A DNA stretch of 41,439 nucleotides from Candidatus Zipacnadia bacterium (GTDB taxonomy: Bacteria; Armatimonadota; Zipacnadia; Zipacnadales; Zipacnadaceae): assembly GCA_029821195.1 (NCBI GenBank), contig JALGTU010000009.1:1-41439 (forward strand). The letters run 5' to 3'. The notes below the pieces were generated by a model, which saw nothing but the letters and a program-made list of their open reading frames with translations, was not told the origin of the DNA and did not search any database. Made by a program: the position numbers and the translations under genes. This document shows positions 1-9,099 of the stretch, one piece after another. Numbering within the stretch: the first letter of the stretch is position 1; every line of letters starts with the position of its first letter.

Positions 1-534
1 TTCAGTCAGGATGGCCTCGGGATGGAACTGCACACCCTCGACGGGGCATGAGGTGAACTCACGGTGGCGCAGGCCCATAATCTCGCCCTGGTCGGTCTGG
101 GCGGTGACCTCCAGACACTTCGGCACCGTGTCGGGGGCAACCACCAGCGAGTGATAGCGCGTCGCGCGGAAGGGCGTGGGCAAATCGCGGAAGACGCCGA
201 CCCCGGTGTGGTGGATCAAGGAGGTCTTGCCGTGCATAATCCGCGACGCCCGGATAACCTTCCCACCGAAGATGTGCCCGAGACACTGATGTCCCAGACA
301 GACGCCGAGAATCGGTATCCGGCCCGCAAACTGGACGATTACCTCGTTGCTGATGCCCGCCTCCAGCGGCGTACACGGACCAGGAGAGATGATGATGTGC
401 GAGGGCCCCAGCTCGCGAATCCCGGCGCAGTCAATCGCGTCGTTGCGAAAGACCACCGGCTCGTGGCCCAATTCGCCAACGTACTGGTAGAGGTTGTAGA
501 CAAACGAGTCATAGTTATCTATCAGCAGCACCAT
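1..534 (-). CDS. pabA: Aminodeoxychorismate synthase glutamine amidotransferase subunit (partial at window edge)
   Basis: Class I glutamine amidotransferase subunit that hydrolyses glutamine and feeds ammonia to the chorismate-using partner. The N-terminus [11 protein letters not shown] is typical of PabA/TrpG. The nucleophile lies in GVCLGHQ (Cys79), and the His-Glu pair of the triad in VQFHPE sits close to the window edge. About 178 residues are visible of a family length near 190, so only the last residues are missing. ATG at 534 gives the family-like N-terminus. An in-frame ATG at 543 would instead form an ATGA overlap with the pabB stop, so the two genes are translationally coupled either way. 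Sequence alone cannot separate PabA from TrpG, and many bacteria use one amphibolic protein for both. The pab assignment comes from the partner gene. Confidence 0.9.
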   Translation of the reverse strand, partial: MVLLIDNYDSFVYNLYQYVGELGHEPVVFRNDAIDCAGIRELGPSHIIISPGPCTPLEAGISNEVIVQFAGRIPILGVCLGHQCLGHIFGGKVIRASRIMHGKTSLIHHTGVGVFRDLPTPFRATRYHSLVVAPDTVPKCLEVTAQTDQGEIMGLRHREFTSCPVEGVQFHPEAILTE

Positions 535-539
535 ACCCC

Positions 540-2021
540 TCATTGCTCCCCGCCCCTCGCCGGCGGCTGGCACAGGGCGTCCCACAGTGCTTGGCCCTTG
601 TCCAGAGTCTCCTGGTACTCGGCAGCAGGATCAGAGTCGGCGACAATGCCTCCGCCCACCTGGTAGTAGACATTGCCGTGGGCCGCAATCATGGTGCGAA
701 TCACAATACTGAGCTGCATGTGCCCATCGAAGCCGAGGTAGCCGATGTTGCCGGTGTAGACACTGCGCTGGGTCGGCTCCAGCTCGTCAATGATCTGCAT
801 CGAGCGGACCTTGGGCGCACCGGTGATCGAGCCCCCCGGGAAGACGGCGCGCATAAGGTCAATAGCATCGCAGCCATCTACCAGCGTCCCGGTGACTGTC
901 GCGACCAGATGATGAACCGTCGGGTAGCTCTCCAGGACCACCAGGTCCGGCACACGGACAGTGCCGAATTCGCAGACCCGGCCCAGATCGTTACGCTCCA
1001 GGTCTACGATCATCACCAGCTCGGCGTTGTCCTTTTCGCTGTTGACAAGCTCGTTGGCCAGTCGTCGGTCTTCGTCAGGGGTCTGGCCGCGAGGCCGAGT
1101 GCCCTTGATGGGCCGCGTCTCCACATGCCCATCGGTCACCTCCAGGAACTTCTCCGGCGAGGCGCTGACCACCTGACCATCGCCGAAGTCGAGGTAGGCG
1201 GCAAACGGCGCCGGATTGATCTCCCGCAGCCGCAGGTACAACTCCCAGGAGCTGATCTCCAGCGGTGCCTGGAAGCGCTGCGACAGGTTGACCTGGAAGA
1301 TATCACCAGCAGCAATGTATTCCCTGGCCCGCATCACCGCCGCCAGGTATTGCTCACGAGTGAAATTGCTCTGCGGCTGGTGCCCCGCCGCGGGCCCAGC
1401 CGAGGTCGGTGACGCTAGCGCAGCCGCCTCGATGCGGCACAGCAGTTGCTCAGCGCGTGCCTCGGCGCGCGCTCGCCGCTCCCGCCCAGCCGGCGCGGGC
1501 AGACCCGTGCTCAGCAGATAACCGCACTGGTCGGCCTCATCGTAGGCGTAGACGACATCATAAAGGGCCATGTAGAGGTCGGGAATACCGAGGTCATCAA
1601 CCGCGGTGCGCGGCAGCCGCTCGACGAAGTGGCACAGATCGTAGCCAAAATAACCGACCGCACCACCACAAAAGGGCACCGGAGCTTCCACACGGGGCAG
1701 TTTGTGGCGACGTAAGATTCTCTGGAGCAGCGCGAAGGGCTCACCCTGCTGAACTGAAGTCGTGCCGCCAGAAGCAATCGTGATTTGCGGGCCTTTGCTG
1801 GTAGCTACCAGGAACGGATCGCACCCGGCATAGGAGTAGCGGCCATAACGGGCCATCGGCATCGCACTGTCCAGCAGGAAGGGATGCTCGTCAGCCTGGA
1901 GCGCGGCGCAGACGACGTATGCCGGCGGGCTTTCAGGCAGCTCGATGATGAGCAGCTCGTCTAACCAAGTTGTAGTCGCTAGCACAGGCATCAAGCTGTT
2001 GGGTAGGAGCCCGGATAACAA
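540..2021 (-). CDS. pabB: Aminodeoxychorismate synthase component I
   Basis: Chorismate-utilising enzyme that makes 4-amino-4-deoxychorismate, a precursor of p-aminobenzoate and folate, in the cytoplasm. The C-terminal chorismate-binding domain is clear, including [12 protein letters not shown] and [10 protein letters not shown]. The key discriminator is PIKGTRPRG at about residues 304-312. The lysine (Lys306) is the PabB nucleophile, whereas anthranilate synthase TrpE has alanine there (PIAGT). The preceding region (residues about 20-200) is the usual N-terminal domain. The start used is a TTG six bases after the ychF stop. An in-frame ATG at 1991 (MPVLATTTW) is an equally good start, and neither has a strong Shine-Dalgarno sequence. 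It lies directly upstream of pabA. A pabC lyase was not seen in the window. Confidence 0.9.
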   Translation of the reverse strand: MLSGLLPNSLMPVLATTTWLDELLIIELPESPPAYVVCAALQADEHPFLLDSAMPMARYGRYSYAGCDPFLVATSKGPQITIASGGTTSVQQGEPFALLQRILRRHKLPRVEAPVPFCGGAVGYFGYDLCHFVERLPRTAVDDLGIPDLYMALYDVVYAYDEADQCGYLLSTGLPAPAGRERRARAEARAEQLLCRIEAAALASPTSAGPAAGHQPQSNFTREQYLAAVMRAREYIAAGDIFQVNLSQRFQAPLEISSWELYLRLREINPAPFAAYLDFGDGQVVSASPEKFLEVTDGHVETRPIKGTRPRGQTPDEDRRLANELVNSEKDNAELVMIVDLERNDLGRVCEFGTVRVPDLVVLESYPTVHHLVATVTGTLVDGCDAIDLMRAVFPGGSITGAPKVRSMQIIDELEPTQRSVYTGNIGYLGFDGHMQLSIVIRTMIAAHGNVYYQVGGGIVADSDPAAEYQETLDKGQALWDALCQPPARGGEQ

Positions 2022-2027
2022 CGCGGG

Positions 2028-3086
2028 TCAGCGGGTGAAGCGAATCTGGAGGATGTCGCCGTCCTGGACCACGTACTCGACGCCCTCGACCCGCATCACA
2101 CCTGCTTCCCGGCAGGCCGCCATTGACCCGTACTCGTCGAGGGCAGTGAATGGTACGACCTCGGCGCGCACAAAACCAGCCTGCATGTCGCTGTGAATCT
2201 TGCCGGCGGCCTCCGGGGCCGTGGCACCGGCCGATATCGTCCAGGCGTGCGCCTCGTTCTCATTGACGGTAAAAAATGTGATGACGTCGAGCAGGTCGTA
2301 CGCGGCGCGAATGAAGCGCTCGCGGCCCGGCTCCTCCAGGCCGAAGTCAGCGAGGAACTCGGTCTGCTCGTCAGCCGGCAACTGGGCAATCTCTTCCTCC
2401 AACTCGGCGCACAAGGCAATTCGCCCCAGGTCTTTCCCGTTAGCGAACTGCCGGGCCTCCCCGGCACCTGCGCCCGCCAGATCATCTTCAGCTACGTTGA
2501 GGACCGCCAGCAGCGGCTTCATCGTCAGCAGCGAGAAGCCGCGCAGGAGCTTGCTCTCTTCGGTAGTGAAAGACTCGCCCAGCAGGCGGTCGCCACGAGC
2601 AAGAATGGCACGGCAGCGGCTGAGCACCTTCTCTTCCCATTGTTCATGGGTGCCTAAGTCGCCCCGCTTCTTCGCCAACCGGGCCAGCCGCCGCTCGACA
2701 ATGGCCAGGTCAGTCAGCGACATCTCCAGCAGTACCGTCTCCAGGTCGCCCTTCGGGTTCAACGGCTCCCCACGGGAGTCAAGATCGCCAAAGCACTGGA
2801 CGACGATGGCAAAGGCGTCAGCATCGCCTGCCACCTTCACCAGCTCCAACTCCTCGCCAGCAGAACTGTCGCCGCTGTGCAGCGCCAGCAGGTCCACAAA
2901 GGTCATCTCCGGCTGGACCATCCGCTTGGGCTGGCACAGCTCGAATATGCGCGCGGTGCGCGGATCAGGCACCTCGACGACCGCCACCTGGGAGCGCCGG
3001 CCGTGCTGGTCAGTCTCCTGCCCACTGAGCATGCGGAAATACGTGGTCTTGCCACTGCCGGGAAGACCCACCAATCCGATCTTCAT
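2028..3086 (-). CDS. ychF: Divergent YchF/OLA1-family P-loop NTPase with TGS domain
   Basis: Member of the Obg-HflX-like superfamily related to YchF, which binds ribosomes and usually prefers ATP. The P-loop is GLPGSGKTT at residues 7-15, unlike the canonical GLPNVGKST of YchF. The base-recognition motif is NVAE, which in the YchF group replaces the guanine-specific NKxD. The C-terminal 85 residues match the YchF TGS/DUF933 domain, with AHAWTI, AAGKIHSDM and EGVEYVVQDGDI. The ASKGEGLGN-type segment after the P-loop of ordinary YchF is not recognisable. I chose ATG 3086 because AGGTGA lies just upstream and the protein then starts MKIGLVGLPG; this gives 352 residues. It is followed six bases later by pabB. 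It may be a second YchF-like paralogue instead of the conserved one. Confidence 0.85.
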   Translation of the reverse strand: MKIGLVGLPGSGKTTYFRMLSGQETDQHGRRSQVAVVEVPDPRTARIFELCQPKRMVQPEMTFVDLLALHSGDSSAGEELELVKVAGDADAFAIVVQCFGDLDSRGEPLNPKGDLETVLLEMSLTDLAIVERRLARLAKKRGDLGTHEQWEEKVLSRCRAILARGDRLLGESFTTEESKLLRGFSLLTMKPLLAVLNVAEDDLAGAGAGEARQFANGKDLGRIALCAELEEEIAQLPADEQTEFLADFGLEEPGRERFIRAAYDLLDVITFFTVNENEAHAWTISAGATAPEAAGKIHSDMQAGFVRAEVVPFTALDEYGSMAACREAGVMRVEGVEYVVQDGDILQIRFTR

Positions 3087-3199
3087 CCCGTCACCTGCCT
3101 CGTTTGCAGGACTTTCAGGAATCCCTATTTCGCCGGGCACAGGTCGGTTACCTGCATGGAACTGACAGTGGATAGTGGCGGCGAGCAGAGCCGGCTGTG

Positions 3200-3877
3200 T
3201 TATCCGATGGTAGGAGCGACATTCTTGTCGCGACCGATGACAGCTTCAATATCCGGCCAGGAGATCAGCCCGGGCCGGAGGATGCGCGGAGGAGAGCAGG
3301 TGACGTCCAGTACAGTCGAGGGATGGCCACCAGGGCAACGGCCGTCGTCAATAAGCATATCAATCGCGCCACCCAGACCAGTCAGCACATCACCGGGAGC
3401 GGCCGCCTCCGCATCTCCAGATGGATTAGCACTGGTAACCGCGACAGGGAAGTCGGCCCCACGCAGAATGTCACGGGTCAGATCGTGGTCGGGTACGCGG
3501 ACCCCCACGGTGGGCCGGCCCGCGGAGACCAGATCAGATATCGCTACGCACTTGCGCAGGACCAGGGTCAGCGGACCGGGCCAGAAGTGCTCTGCTAGCT
3601 TATGTGCGACTGGAGAGATTTCAGCGGCAACCTCGTCAAGCTCCCCGACGTCGGCAATCAGGATCGGGAGGGGCTTGTCGGCCGGTCGCTGCTTGATAGC
3701 GAATAGGCGGCGCACCGTCGAATCCAGCGCGGCATTAGCGGCCAGGCCGTAGACGGTGTCGGTGGGCACGGCAACCAGACCGCCCGCCGCCAAACTCGCT
3801 ACGGCGCGGGCGGCAATTTCTTCCGCAGGGACGCTGCCCGTGTCAAGAACCCGAGTTGCCTCACCATGCTGGTTCAT
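3200..3877 (-). CDS. tsaC: L-threonylcarbamoyladenylate synthase (YrdC/Sua5 family)
   Basis: Makes threonylcarbamoyl-AMP from threonine, bicarbonate and ATP, the first step of the universal t6A37 modification of tRNAs reading ANN codons. The YrdC fold signature is clear: VPTDTVYGLAA at about 37-47, KQRPADKPL at 62-70 (the KxRP nucleotide-binding motif) and SANPSG further on. At 225 residues it is the short single-domain form without the Sua5 C-terminal extension. The ATG at 3877 overlaps the prmC stop by four bases (ATGA), so translation is coupled. A 113-base gap without a clear terminator separates it from ychF. Confidence 0.93.
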   Translation of the reverse strand: MNQHGEATRVLDTGSVPAEEIAARAVASLAAGGLVAVPTDTVYGLAANAALDSTVRRLFAIKQRPADKPLPILIADVGELDEVAAEISPVAHKLAEHFWPGPLTLVLRKCVAISDLVSAGRPTVGVRVPDHDLTRDILRGADFPVAVTSANPSGDAEAAAPGDVLTGLGGAIDMLIDDGRCPGGHPSTVLDVTCSPPRILRPGLISWPDIEAVIGRDKNVAPTIG

Positions 3878-4743
3878 ATCTGCGTTATTACAACCCGTTC
3901 TATGCCGGCCAAGTCAGGTATGATCTCGATCTGCGCGGCCCCAAGGTGCTCGACGACCAGGGCCGAGACGGCTTCGGCCTGGCCTGCGCCGATTTCCACT
4001 ATCAGCAGGCGCAATCGCGGCAGCTCCGAGCACGCCATCAGCAGCTCGCGGTAACAGTCAAGCCCATCCGGGCCGCCATCAAGCGCCTGCCGTGGCTCGA
4101 AGCGGCAGATCTCCGGCTGAAGCTGATCTATGTCCCCCGTGGCTACATAAGGCGGATTGGCGACGACAACCTCGATCTGGTCGGCAACGCCGTCCTCGTA
4201 GAGTGGCGCCAAAAACGGGCCGGGCGGCAGGAGCGTGATGCGTTCGGCCAAGCCGTGCCGCCGGACGTTCTCCCCGGCCACAGCAAGCGCCCCGGGCGAA
4301 ATATCCGTGGCGTAGAGCTGTGCGCCTGGCAGTGCCTGAGCCAGCGAGATGGCGATTATGCCCGCACCCGTGCCGATGTCGGCAATGACCGCATCATCTT
4401 TCAGCGCACCGATGCGGTCAATTGCTGCCGCCACAAGCGTCTCGGTCTCAGGACGGGGCACCATCGCCTGGGCATTGCACTTGAACGCCAGGCCGTAGAA
4501 CTCGGTATCGCCGGTGATGTACTGCAGCGGCTCGCGTTCGGCCCTGCGGGAGACATAGGCGATGAACAGGCGCTTCGCCTCGGCTGAGACCACATCGTTG
4601 CGCATGACCGGAATGCAGCGCAGTTCGACCTCCAGCACACTGGCCAGGAGGCTGCTCGCGTCAAAGTCCGGGCTGTCTATCCCGGCCGCAGCCAGTCGCT
4701 TGGTGCCCTGGGCAATCAGCTCAGCAACATTGGGAGCCGCCAT
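3874..4743 (-). CDS. prmC: Peptide chain release factor N5-glutamine methyltransferase
   Basis: Methylates the glutamine of the GGQ motif in release factors with S-adenosylmethionine. The N-terminal helical domain (about 1-90) with PLQYITGDTEFYGL is typical of PrmC/HemK. The SAM-binding motif is DIGTGAG (122-128), and the substrate-glutamine motif NPPY is at 196-199. Length is 289 residues, normal for the family. It lies three bases after the stop of prfA, which encodes its substrate RF1, and overlaps tsaC by four bases. Confidence 0.95.
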   Translation of the reverse strand: MAAPNVAELIAQGTKRLAAAGIDSPDFDASSLLASVLEVELRCIPVMRNDVVSAEAKRLFIAYVSRRAEREPLQYITGDTEFYGLAFKCNAQAMVPRPETETLVAAAIDRIGALKDDAVIADIGTGAGIIAISLAQALPGAQLYATDISPGALAVAGENVRRHGLAERITLLPPGPFLAPLYEDGVADQIEVVVANPPYVATGDIDQLQPEICRFEPRQALDGGPDGLDCYRELLMACSELPRLRLLIVEIGAGQAEAVSALVVEHLGAAQIEIIPDLAGIERVVITQI

Positions 4744-4746
4744 ACG

Positions 4747-5826
4747 TCAAGCCTCGGTAAGGTCGGCGAGCCGCTGCTGATTCTCGTATTCCCGGAGCGC
4801 TTCGATAAGCTCGTCAATTTCGCCGCTGAGGATCGCCGGCAGATTGTGTAGAGTCAAGCCGATGCGGTGATCGGTAAGGCGGTCCTGAGGGAAGTTGTAG
4901 GTGCGGATCTTCTCGCTGCGGTCGCCGCTTTTGACCTGCTCACGTCGCTGCGCCGCCAGCTCCTGCTCGTGGCGCTGGCGCTCCTGTTCATAGAGCTTCG
5001 CCCGCAGTAGGCGCAGCGCCCGCTCGCGATTCTGGCGCTGGGAGCGCTGGTCAGAGCAGGTGACGGAAATACCGGTGGGCGCGTGCGTGATACGCACGGC
5101 GGTCTCGTTCTTTTGCATATGTTGACCGCCGGGGCCCCCTGCTCGGAAGACGTCAGTTTTTAGGTCGCCCGGGTCCAGCTCGACGTCAATCTCCTCGGCC
5201 TCGGGCAGCACCGCTACCGTGGCCGCGGAGGTGTGAATGCGCCCCTGCGATTCGGTCTCTGGGACGCGCTGGACGCGGTGGACACCACTCTCGTACTTGA
5301 GAGTGCCGTATGCCCCCGGACCGTCCACCGCGAAGATGACCTCCTTGAAGCCGCCCATTTCCGAGAGACTCTGGCCCAGCACCTCCAGCTTCCAGCCCTG
5401 CCGCTCGGCGAAGTGCTGGTACATGTCAAACAGGTCACCGGCGAACAGCGCCGCCTCATCACCCCCGGTGCCCGCGCGAATCTCGACGATGACGCCCTTG
5501 CGATCCAACGGGTCCTTGGGGATCAGCGCCACCAGCAGCTTCTGGTGCAGCTCCTCGGCGCGGATCGTCGCATCTTGAACCTCGGTCTGGAGGAACTCTT
5601 GCATCTCTCCGTCTTCGCTTTCCGCCAGCAGCGCCTGGGCCTCCTCCGCATCAGCTCTCGCCTGCTCGTACTCCCGGTACATCTCCACGGGCGACGCCAG
5701 CTCGCCGTAGCGCTGAGACAGCTCGCGAAACAGATTCTGGTTAGCAATGACCACAGGATCGCTGAGCTGCTCCTGAACCTGCTCGAGCTCTGTGGCCATA
5801 TTCTCAAACGCCTTCTGCCATTCCAT
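4747..5826 (-). CDS. prfA: Peptide chain release factor 1
   Basis: Recognises UAA and UAG stop codons and triggers peptide release. The codon-recognition tripeptide is of the PxT type (PET, residues 189-191, within [17 protein letters not shown]), which marks RF1, not the SPF of RF2. The catalytic GGQ is at 233-235. ATG 5826 was preferred over the upstream TTG 5847 because AGAGGA lies upstream and the resulting 359 residues match the family length near 360. The start lies inside the 3' end of the yqhQ-like gene (23-base overlap), so expression is coupled. prmC follows three bases downstream. Confidence 0.95.
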   Translation of the reverse strand: MEWQKAFENMATELEQVQEQLSDPVVIANQNLFRELSQRYGELASPVEMYREYEQARADAEEAQALLAESEDGEMQEFLQTEVQDATIRAEELHQKLLVALIPKDPLDRKGVIVEIRAGTGGDEAALFAGDLFDMYQHFAERQGWKLEVLGQSLSEMGGFKEVIFAVDGPGAYGTLKYESGVHRVQRVPETESQGRIHTSAATVAVLPEAEEIDVELDPGDLKTDVFRAGGPGGQHMQKNETAVRITHAPTGISVTCSDQRSQRQNRERALRLLRAKLYEQERQRHEQELAAQRREQVKSGDRSEKIRTYNFPQDRLTDHRIGLTLHNLPAILSGEIDELIEALREYENQQRLADLTEA

Positions 5827-6835
5827 TTCCCATTTCCTCTGCAGCAATCGGATTCAAGGCAGCGTCAACCCGGCGGGGAGCCGGACAGTCCGCCGGCAGC
5901 GAGACATCAGGTGCCAGCGCCGCCAGCGCATATACCGCCGTCTCAATCTGCTGCTCGTCGGGCGGGCGAGTGGTCAGCCTCTGGAGCATCAAGCCCGGGT
6001 AGGCCAGCACCTTGGCCAGCACCGAATCGCGGTGCCTGCCCGCATACCGCAGGATCTCGTAGGAGATCGCGGCAATCGGGGGCAATACCGCCAGCCGCAG
6101 CCCCAGACGCAGCCACAGCTCCGGCCAGCCCAGAAACGAGTTGACGATAATCTTTACGACGATCACCAGCAGAATGAAGGCAGTGCCGCAGCGTGGATGC
6201 AGGGGACTAAACCGGAGGCAGTCAGCCACAGTGACCGACCCGCCCAACTCCTGGCAATTGATCGTGGCGTGCTCCGCCCCGTGGTACTCAAAGACCCGCC
6301 GCACATACGGCATCAGGGATATGCCCAGAATATACCCGACAATCACCAGCAGCCGCGCCCCGCCCTCGATAACGTTCTTGGCCGTGGGGCTCAGCGTCTC
6401 CGACCCGGGCAGTAGGTCCACCGCCCAGGCCGGCAGCAATACGAACAGCCCCAGGCCCAGGGCCAGCGACACTGCGATCGTCAGCGTCATCAGAATCCGA
6501 CTCAGCATACCGGGCTGCTCGTCGGCGGCTGGCTCCGCCTCTGCCGCGGCCTTCTCCTGCTCTTCCTGCATCGCCACGTTGGCGGAGAACTGCAGCGCCT
6601 TCATACCCAACGAGAACGCCTCGTACAGGGCATAGTTGCCGCGGATCAGCGGCCACCGCAGCCAACTGCCCTCGTTGGCATACGCGGGCAGGGGCTCGTG
6701 CAGCAGGACGACCTGACCGTCCTGTCGGCGGACCGCCACGGCGTAATCATCTTTACCCCGCAGCATTACCCCTTCCAGGACGGCCTGTCCCCCGTAATGG
6801 TGGTCGTCTTTCTCCGCTCTCATCTGGGCCAACAT
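5804..6835 (-). CDS. DUF1385 membrane protein (YqhQ-like)
   Basis: Multi-pass membrane protein of the DUF1385 family, whose biochemical role is not established. Family marks are GGQAVLEGVMLRG near the N-terminus and the mid-protein FEYHGAEHATINC, followed by FSPLHPRCGTAF. About four hydrophobic segments are visible (around residues 110-140, 155-180, 215-240 and 245-270), separated by charged loops. The start is uncertain: TTG 6850, ATG 6835 and ATG 6823 are in frame and none has an ideal Shine-Dalgarno sequence. The placement between rpmE and prfA is a gene order seen in Firmicutes-like and related genomes. Its 3' end overlaps prfA. Confidence 0.88.
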   Translation of the reverse strand: MLAQMRAEKDDHHYGGQAVLEGVMLRGKDDYAVAVRRQDGQVVLLHEPLPAYANEGSWLRWPLIRGNYALYEAFSLGMKALQFSANVAMQEEQEKAAAEAEPAADEQPGMLSRILMTLTIAVSLALGLGLFVLLPAWAVDLLPGSETLSPTAKNVIEGGARLLVIVGYILGISLMPYVRRVFEYHGAEHATINCQELGGSVTVADCLRFSPLHPRCGTAFILLVIVVKIIVNSFLGWPELWLRLGLRLAVLPPIAAISYEILRYAGRHRDSVLAKVLAYPGLMLQRLTTRPPDEQQIETAVYALAALAPDVSLPADCPAPRRVDAALNPIAAEEMGNGMAEGV

Positions 6836-6901
6836 CCCTGGCAGCAGCAAACCCAGGCTGACTTCGCCCGGGCCTGAAGGTGAGAAGCTGTTCGGTTGCA
6901 G

Positions 6902-7156
6902 CTACTGCTGTTCGGTGTTGTTCTCCTCTTCCGGCGACTCTCCCTGCCTGTAGCGGTCCTGCAAGCCGTAGCGACGGATGAACTGCTCCACGCGACCTTC
7001 AGAATCTACAATCTTCTGCTGGCCGGTGAAGAAGGGGTGGCACTTGCTGCAGATTTCCACGCGCAACTCCGGCTTGGTCGCCCGCGTTATGAAGCTCTCA
7101 CCGCAGGCGCAGGTGACCTGACACTCCACGTATTCAGGATGGATTCCTGTTTTCAT
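6902..7156 (-). CDS. rpmE: Large ribosomal subunit protein bL31, zinc-binding type
   Basis: Structural protein of the 50S subunit. It is the C+ (zinc ribbon) form, with cysteines at 16, 18, 36 and 39 (CAC and CSKC). The core KTGIHPEY...[10 protein letters not shown] is diagnostic. At 84 residues it carries a short acidic C-terminal tail ([13 protein letters not shown]) beyond the usual end. Being the zinc-binding form, it is the type often replaced by a C- paralogue under zinc starvation; no paralogue is in view. It is the first gene of the minus-strand train reaching to the window start and has its own promoter at 7215-7243. Confidence 0.96.
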   Translation of the reverse strand: MKTGIHPEYVECQVTCACGESFITRATKPELRVEICSKCHPFFTGQQKIVDSEGRVEQFIRRYGLQDRYRQGESPEEENNTEQQ

Positions 7157-7214
7157 TGACTCTGTTCACTCCCGGGCACGATAGCGCCCGCCAAATCCTC
7201 AACTGTGGCTCTAC

Positions 7215-7243
7215 AGTATAGCACAAACGCCACTAAGCAGCAA
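7215..7243 (-). promoter_or_regulatory. Sigma-70-type promoter of rpmE train
   Basis: On the minus strand, TTGCTG (7238-7243) is followed after 17 bases by TATACT (7215-7220). Transcription would start near 7208, giving a leader of about 50 bases before rpmE. It is divergent from the queD promoter some 60 bases away. Confidence 0.7.
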
Positions 7244-7276
7244 CCAATTCGCGCACCACAGCCCCTCGTGCGTTTG

Positions 7277-7304
7277 TTGACGCCGCCAGCAGCTATGGTA
7301 TAAT
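7277..7304 (+). promoter_or_regulatory. Sigma-70-type promoter of queD-queC
   Basis: TTGACG (7277-7282), 16-base spacer, then TATAAT (7299-7304) preceded by TGG, an extended -10. Start would be near 7311, so the leader is only about 22 bases and carries AGGAG at 7323-7327 before the ATG at 7334. There is no room for a preQ1 riboswitch in this leader. Confidence 0.75.
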
Positions 7305-7333
7305 TACGGCATCCGCAGTTTCAGGAGTTCCCA

Positions 7334-7705
7334 ATGTACGAGCTGGATGTCGAGCTGGAGTTTTCCGCCGCCCACCATTTGCGCGACTATCCTGGCAAGT
7401 GTTCGCGCCTGCACGGGCATAACTACCGCGTGGCGGTGGGCGTGATTGCTGCCGAACTGGATGAGTACGGTATGCTCATTGATTTCGGCCGCCTCAAGGA
7501 CCTATGTCGGGAAGTCGTCGCTGAACTGGACCACACACTGCTCAACGACCATCCGTTCTTCCAGCAGTGCAACCCCACGAGCGAAAACATCGCTCGCTAT
7601 ATCTTCGGCGAGATGGGGCAGAGGCTGGCTGATACGCCGGTAGTGGTGGCGTCGGTACGGGTCTGGGAGTCGGCTAGCTCGTCAGCTACTTATACGGAGG
7701 ACTAA
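7334..7705 (+). CDS. queD: 6-carboxy-5,6,7,8-tetrahydropterin synthase
   Basis: Converts dihydroneopterin triphosphate to 6-carboxytetrahydropterin, the second step of 7-deazaguanine (queuosine) synthesis. Zinc-binding and catalytic residues are visible: AAHHL near residue 14, CSRLHGHNY with catalytic Cys23 and zinc ligands His27 and His29, the LDH motif, PTSENIA and the substrate-binding glutamate in VWESASSSATY. Length 123 residues is normal for QueD. AGGAG at 7323-7327 supports the ATG. The queC start lies one base after its stop. Confidence 0.94.
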   Translation: MYELDVELEFSAAHHLRDYPGKCSRLHGHNYRVAVGVIAAELDEYGMLIDFGRLKDLCREVVAELDHTLLNDHPFFQQCNPTSENIARYIFGEMGQRLADTPVVVASVRVWESASSSATYTED

Positions 7706-7706
7706 G

Positions 7707-8405
7707 GTGCGTGCGGTCGCGCTACTGTCCGGAGGGTTAGACTCGGTGGTCGCTACCGCAGCCGCCTGCCAACAGCATGAGGTCATCCTGGCGCTGACCT
7801 GTGACTACGGTCAGCACGCCGTCCGGCAGGAGATTGCCGCCGCCCAATACATCGCCCGGTCCCTGGGCATCGAACACACTGTTATCGCCTTGTCCTGGCT
7901 GGCGGAGATCACGCAAAGCGGGCTTGTCGCCGGCGCCGAGGATATCCCGCAGGCAACGAACAAGTCCCTGGATGACCCGGACACGGCACAAGCAGTTGCG
8001 CAGGCTGTTTGGGTGCCCAACCGCAACGGCATCTTTCTCAACATCGCCGCCGCTTACTGCGAGGTGCTGGACTGCACGGGGATCGTCGCCGGATTCAACG
8101 CCGAGGAGGGCGCGAGCTTTTCCGACAATACCCCGGAGTTTGCCCAGGCTGCCGAAGCGTGCTTTGCTTATTCGACCCGCCGCGGAGTGCACGTCATTGC
8201 GCCGACCGTCAACCTCGACAAGACCGAAATCGTCGGGCTTGGCTACGAGATCGGCGCGCCCCTGCACCGGGTCTGGAGCTGCTACCGCGATGGGGAAGAG
8301 CACTGCTGGAACTGCACCTCATGCCTGCGGCTCAAACGCGCCCTGGAGCAGGCGGGGCGCTGGGAGCAGTGGCAAGAGCAACGCCGGGCCACCGGCGCGG
8401 CCTAG
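7707..8405 (+). CDS. queC: 7-cyano-7-deazaguanine synthase
   Basis: ATP-dependent conversion of 7-carboxy-7-deazaguanine to preQ0. The PP-loop SGGLDS is at residues 8-13. The C-terminal zinc site is CYRDGEEHCWNCTSC, with four cysteines in the spacing normal for QueC. The GTG start at 7707 follows ACGGAGG (7694-7700) at good spacing and sits one base after the queD stop, so the pair is an operon. queE and queF are not in the window, so the rest of the pathway is encoded elsewhere. Confidence 0.95.
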   Translation: MRAVALLSGGLDSVVATAAACQQHEVILALTCDYGQHAVRQEIAAAQYIARSLGIEHTVIALSWLAEITQSGLVAGAEDIPQATNKSLDDPDTAQAVAQAVWVPNRNGIFLNIAAAYCEVLDCTGIVAGFNAEEGASFSDNTPEFAQAAEACFAYSTRRGVHVIAPTVNLDKTEIVGLGYEIGAPLHRVWSCYRDGEEHCWNCTSCLRLKRALEQAGRWEQWQEQRRATGAA

Positions 8406-8414
8406 GGGTCAGCA

Positions 8415-9074
8415 ATGCTCTGCAATCTGGCACAATACCGAAACAGGTACGGCTTCACCCTGATTGAGCTACTGGTGGTGATAAGCATCATTGCCATTCT
8501 CGCCGCCATCCTCTTTCCGGTGTTCAGCCGCGTGAAAGAAAAAGCTCTGGCCACCTCCTGCCTGAGTAACATGCGTCAGATTGGCATGGCCCTGCGTATG
8601 TACTGCACCGCCAACGACGAGACTATGCCGCCCCGGTTTCACGAAGACACGCTGCCCCGCCAGCGCTACTGGGATATGGTAGACCCGTGGATAAACAACG
8701 AGGACGTCTGGTACTGTCCGACCGAAATGCGCATGCCCCCGACCCAGCGCCATTACGGTATGAACTGTTATGATAGGGACCCTGATGATGACCAGTTCGA
8801 CCTGGGGATCAGTGGCGCCAGACTGGTCAAAATCGGCCGCCCCAGCCGCACTATCGCCCTGGCGGAGAGTGATCCCCGCGACGAGCGCGAAGCTGTCCCC
8901 ACGCCCTGGGATATCGGCGCCTCCGAGAGTGGCAACTGGTACTGGCCGCTAACCAGCCTGGCCCAGGACCGCCACCACAACGGCTTTAACGCCCTGTATG
9001 TGGACGGGCACGTCGCCTGGCTGCTCAATGAAGACCGCGGCGACAGCGAGTGGTCACTGGAGGCGGACGACTAA
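8415..9074 (+). CDS. Prepilin-type N-terminal methylation domain protein of the H-X9-DG group
   Basis: Secreted pseudopilin-like protein. A type IV prepilin signal is seen at residues 11-35: [14 protein letters not shown], with processing expected after the glycine and glutamate at mature +5. A hydrophobic helix follows. The C-terminal half holds the H-X9-DG motif ([12 protein letters not shown]) that names a large group abundant in Planctomycetes, Verrucomicrobia, Lentisphaerae and Armatimonadota; their function is not established. AGGGG lies about seven bases before the ATG. It follows queC by nine bases and could be read from the queD promoter, although it has no known link to queuosine. 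Processing would use a GFxxxE-type prepilin peptidase, different from the TadV-type enzyme encoded at 17942. Confidence 0.88.
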   Translation: MLCNLAQYRNRYGFTLIELLVVISIIAILAAILFPVFSRVKEKALATSCLSNMRQIGMALRMYCTANDETMPPRFHEDTLPRQRYWDMVDPWINNEDVWYCPTEMRMPPTQRHYGMNCYDRDPDDDQFDLGISGARLVKIGRPSRTIALAESDPRDEREAVPTPWDIGASESGNWYWPLTSLAQDRHHNGFNALYVDGHVAWLLNEDRGDSEWSLEADD

Positions 9075-9099
9075 CGCGAATTATTCATGAACGGCTTGT

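Noticed and set aside
3866-4587. Long plus-strand frames opposite tsaC, prmC, prfA and the other minus-strand genes
   Set aside because: They are antisense shadows of clear conserved genes, with no ribosome-binding sites or domain signatures of their own.
7305-7333. preQ1 riboswitch before queD
   Set aside because: The leader is only about 22 bases, too short for the aptamer plus expression platform.
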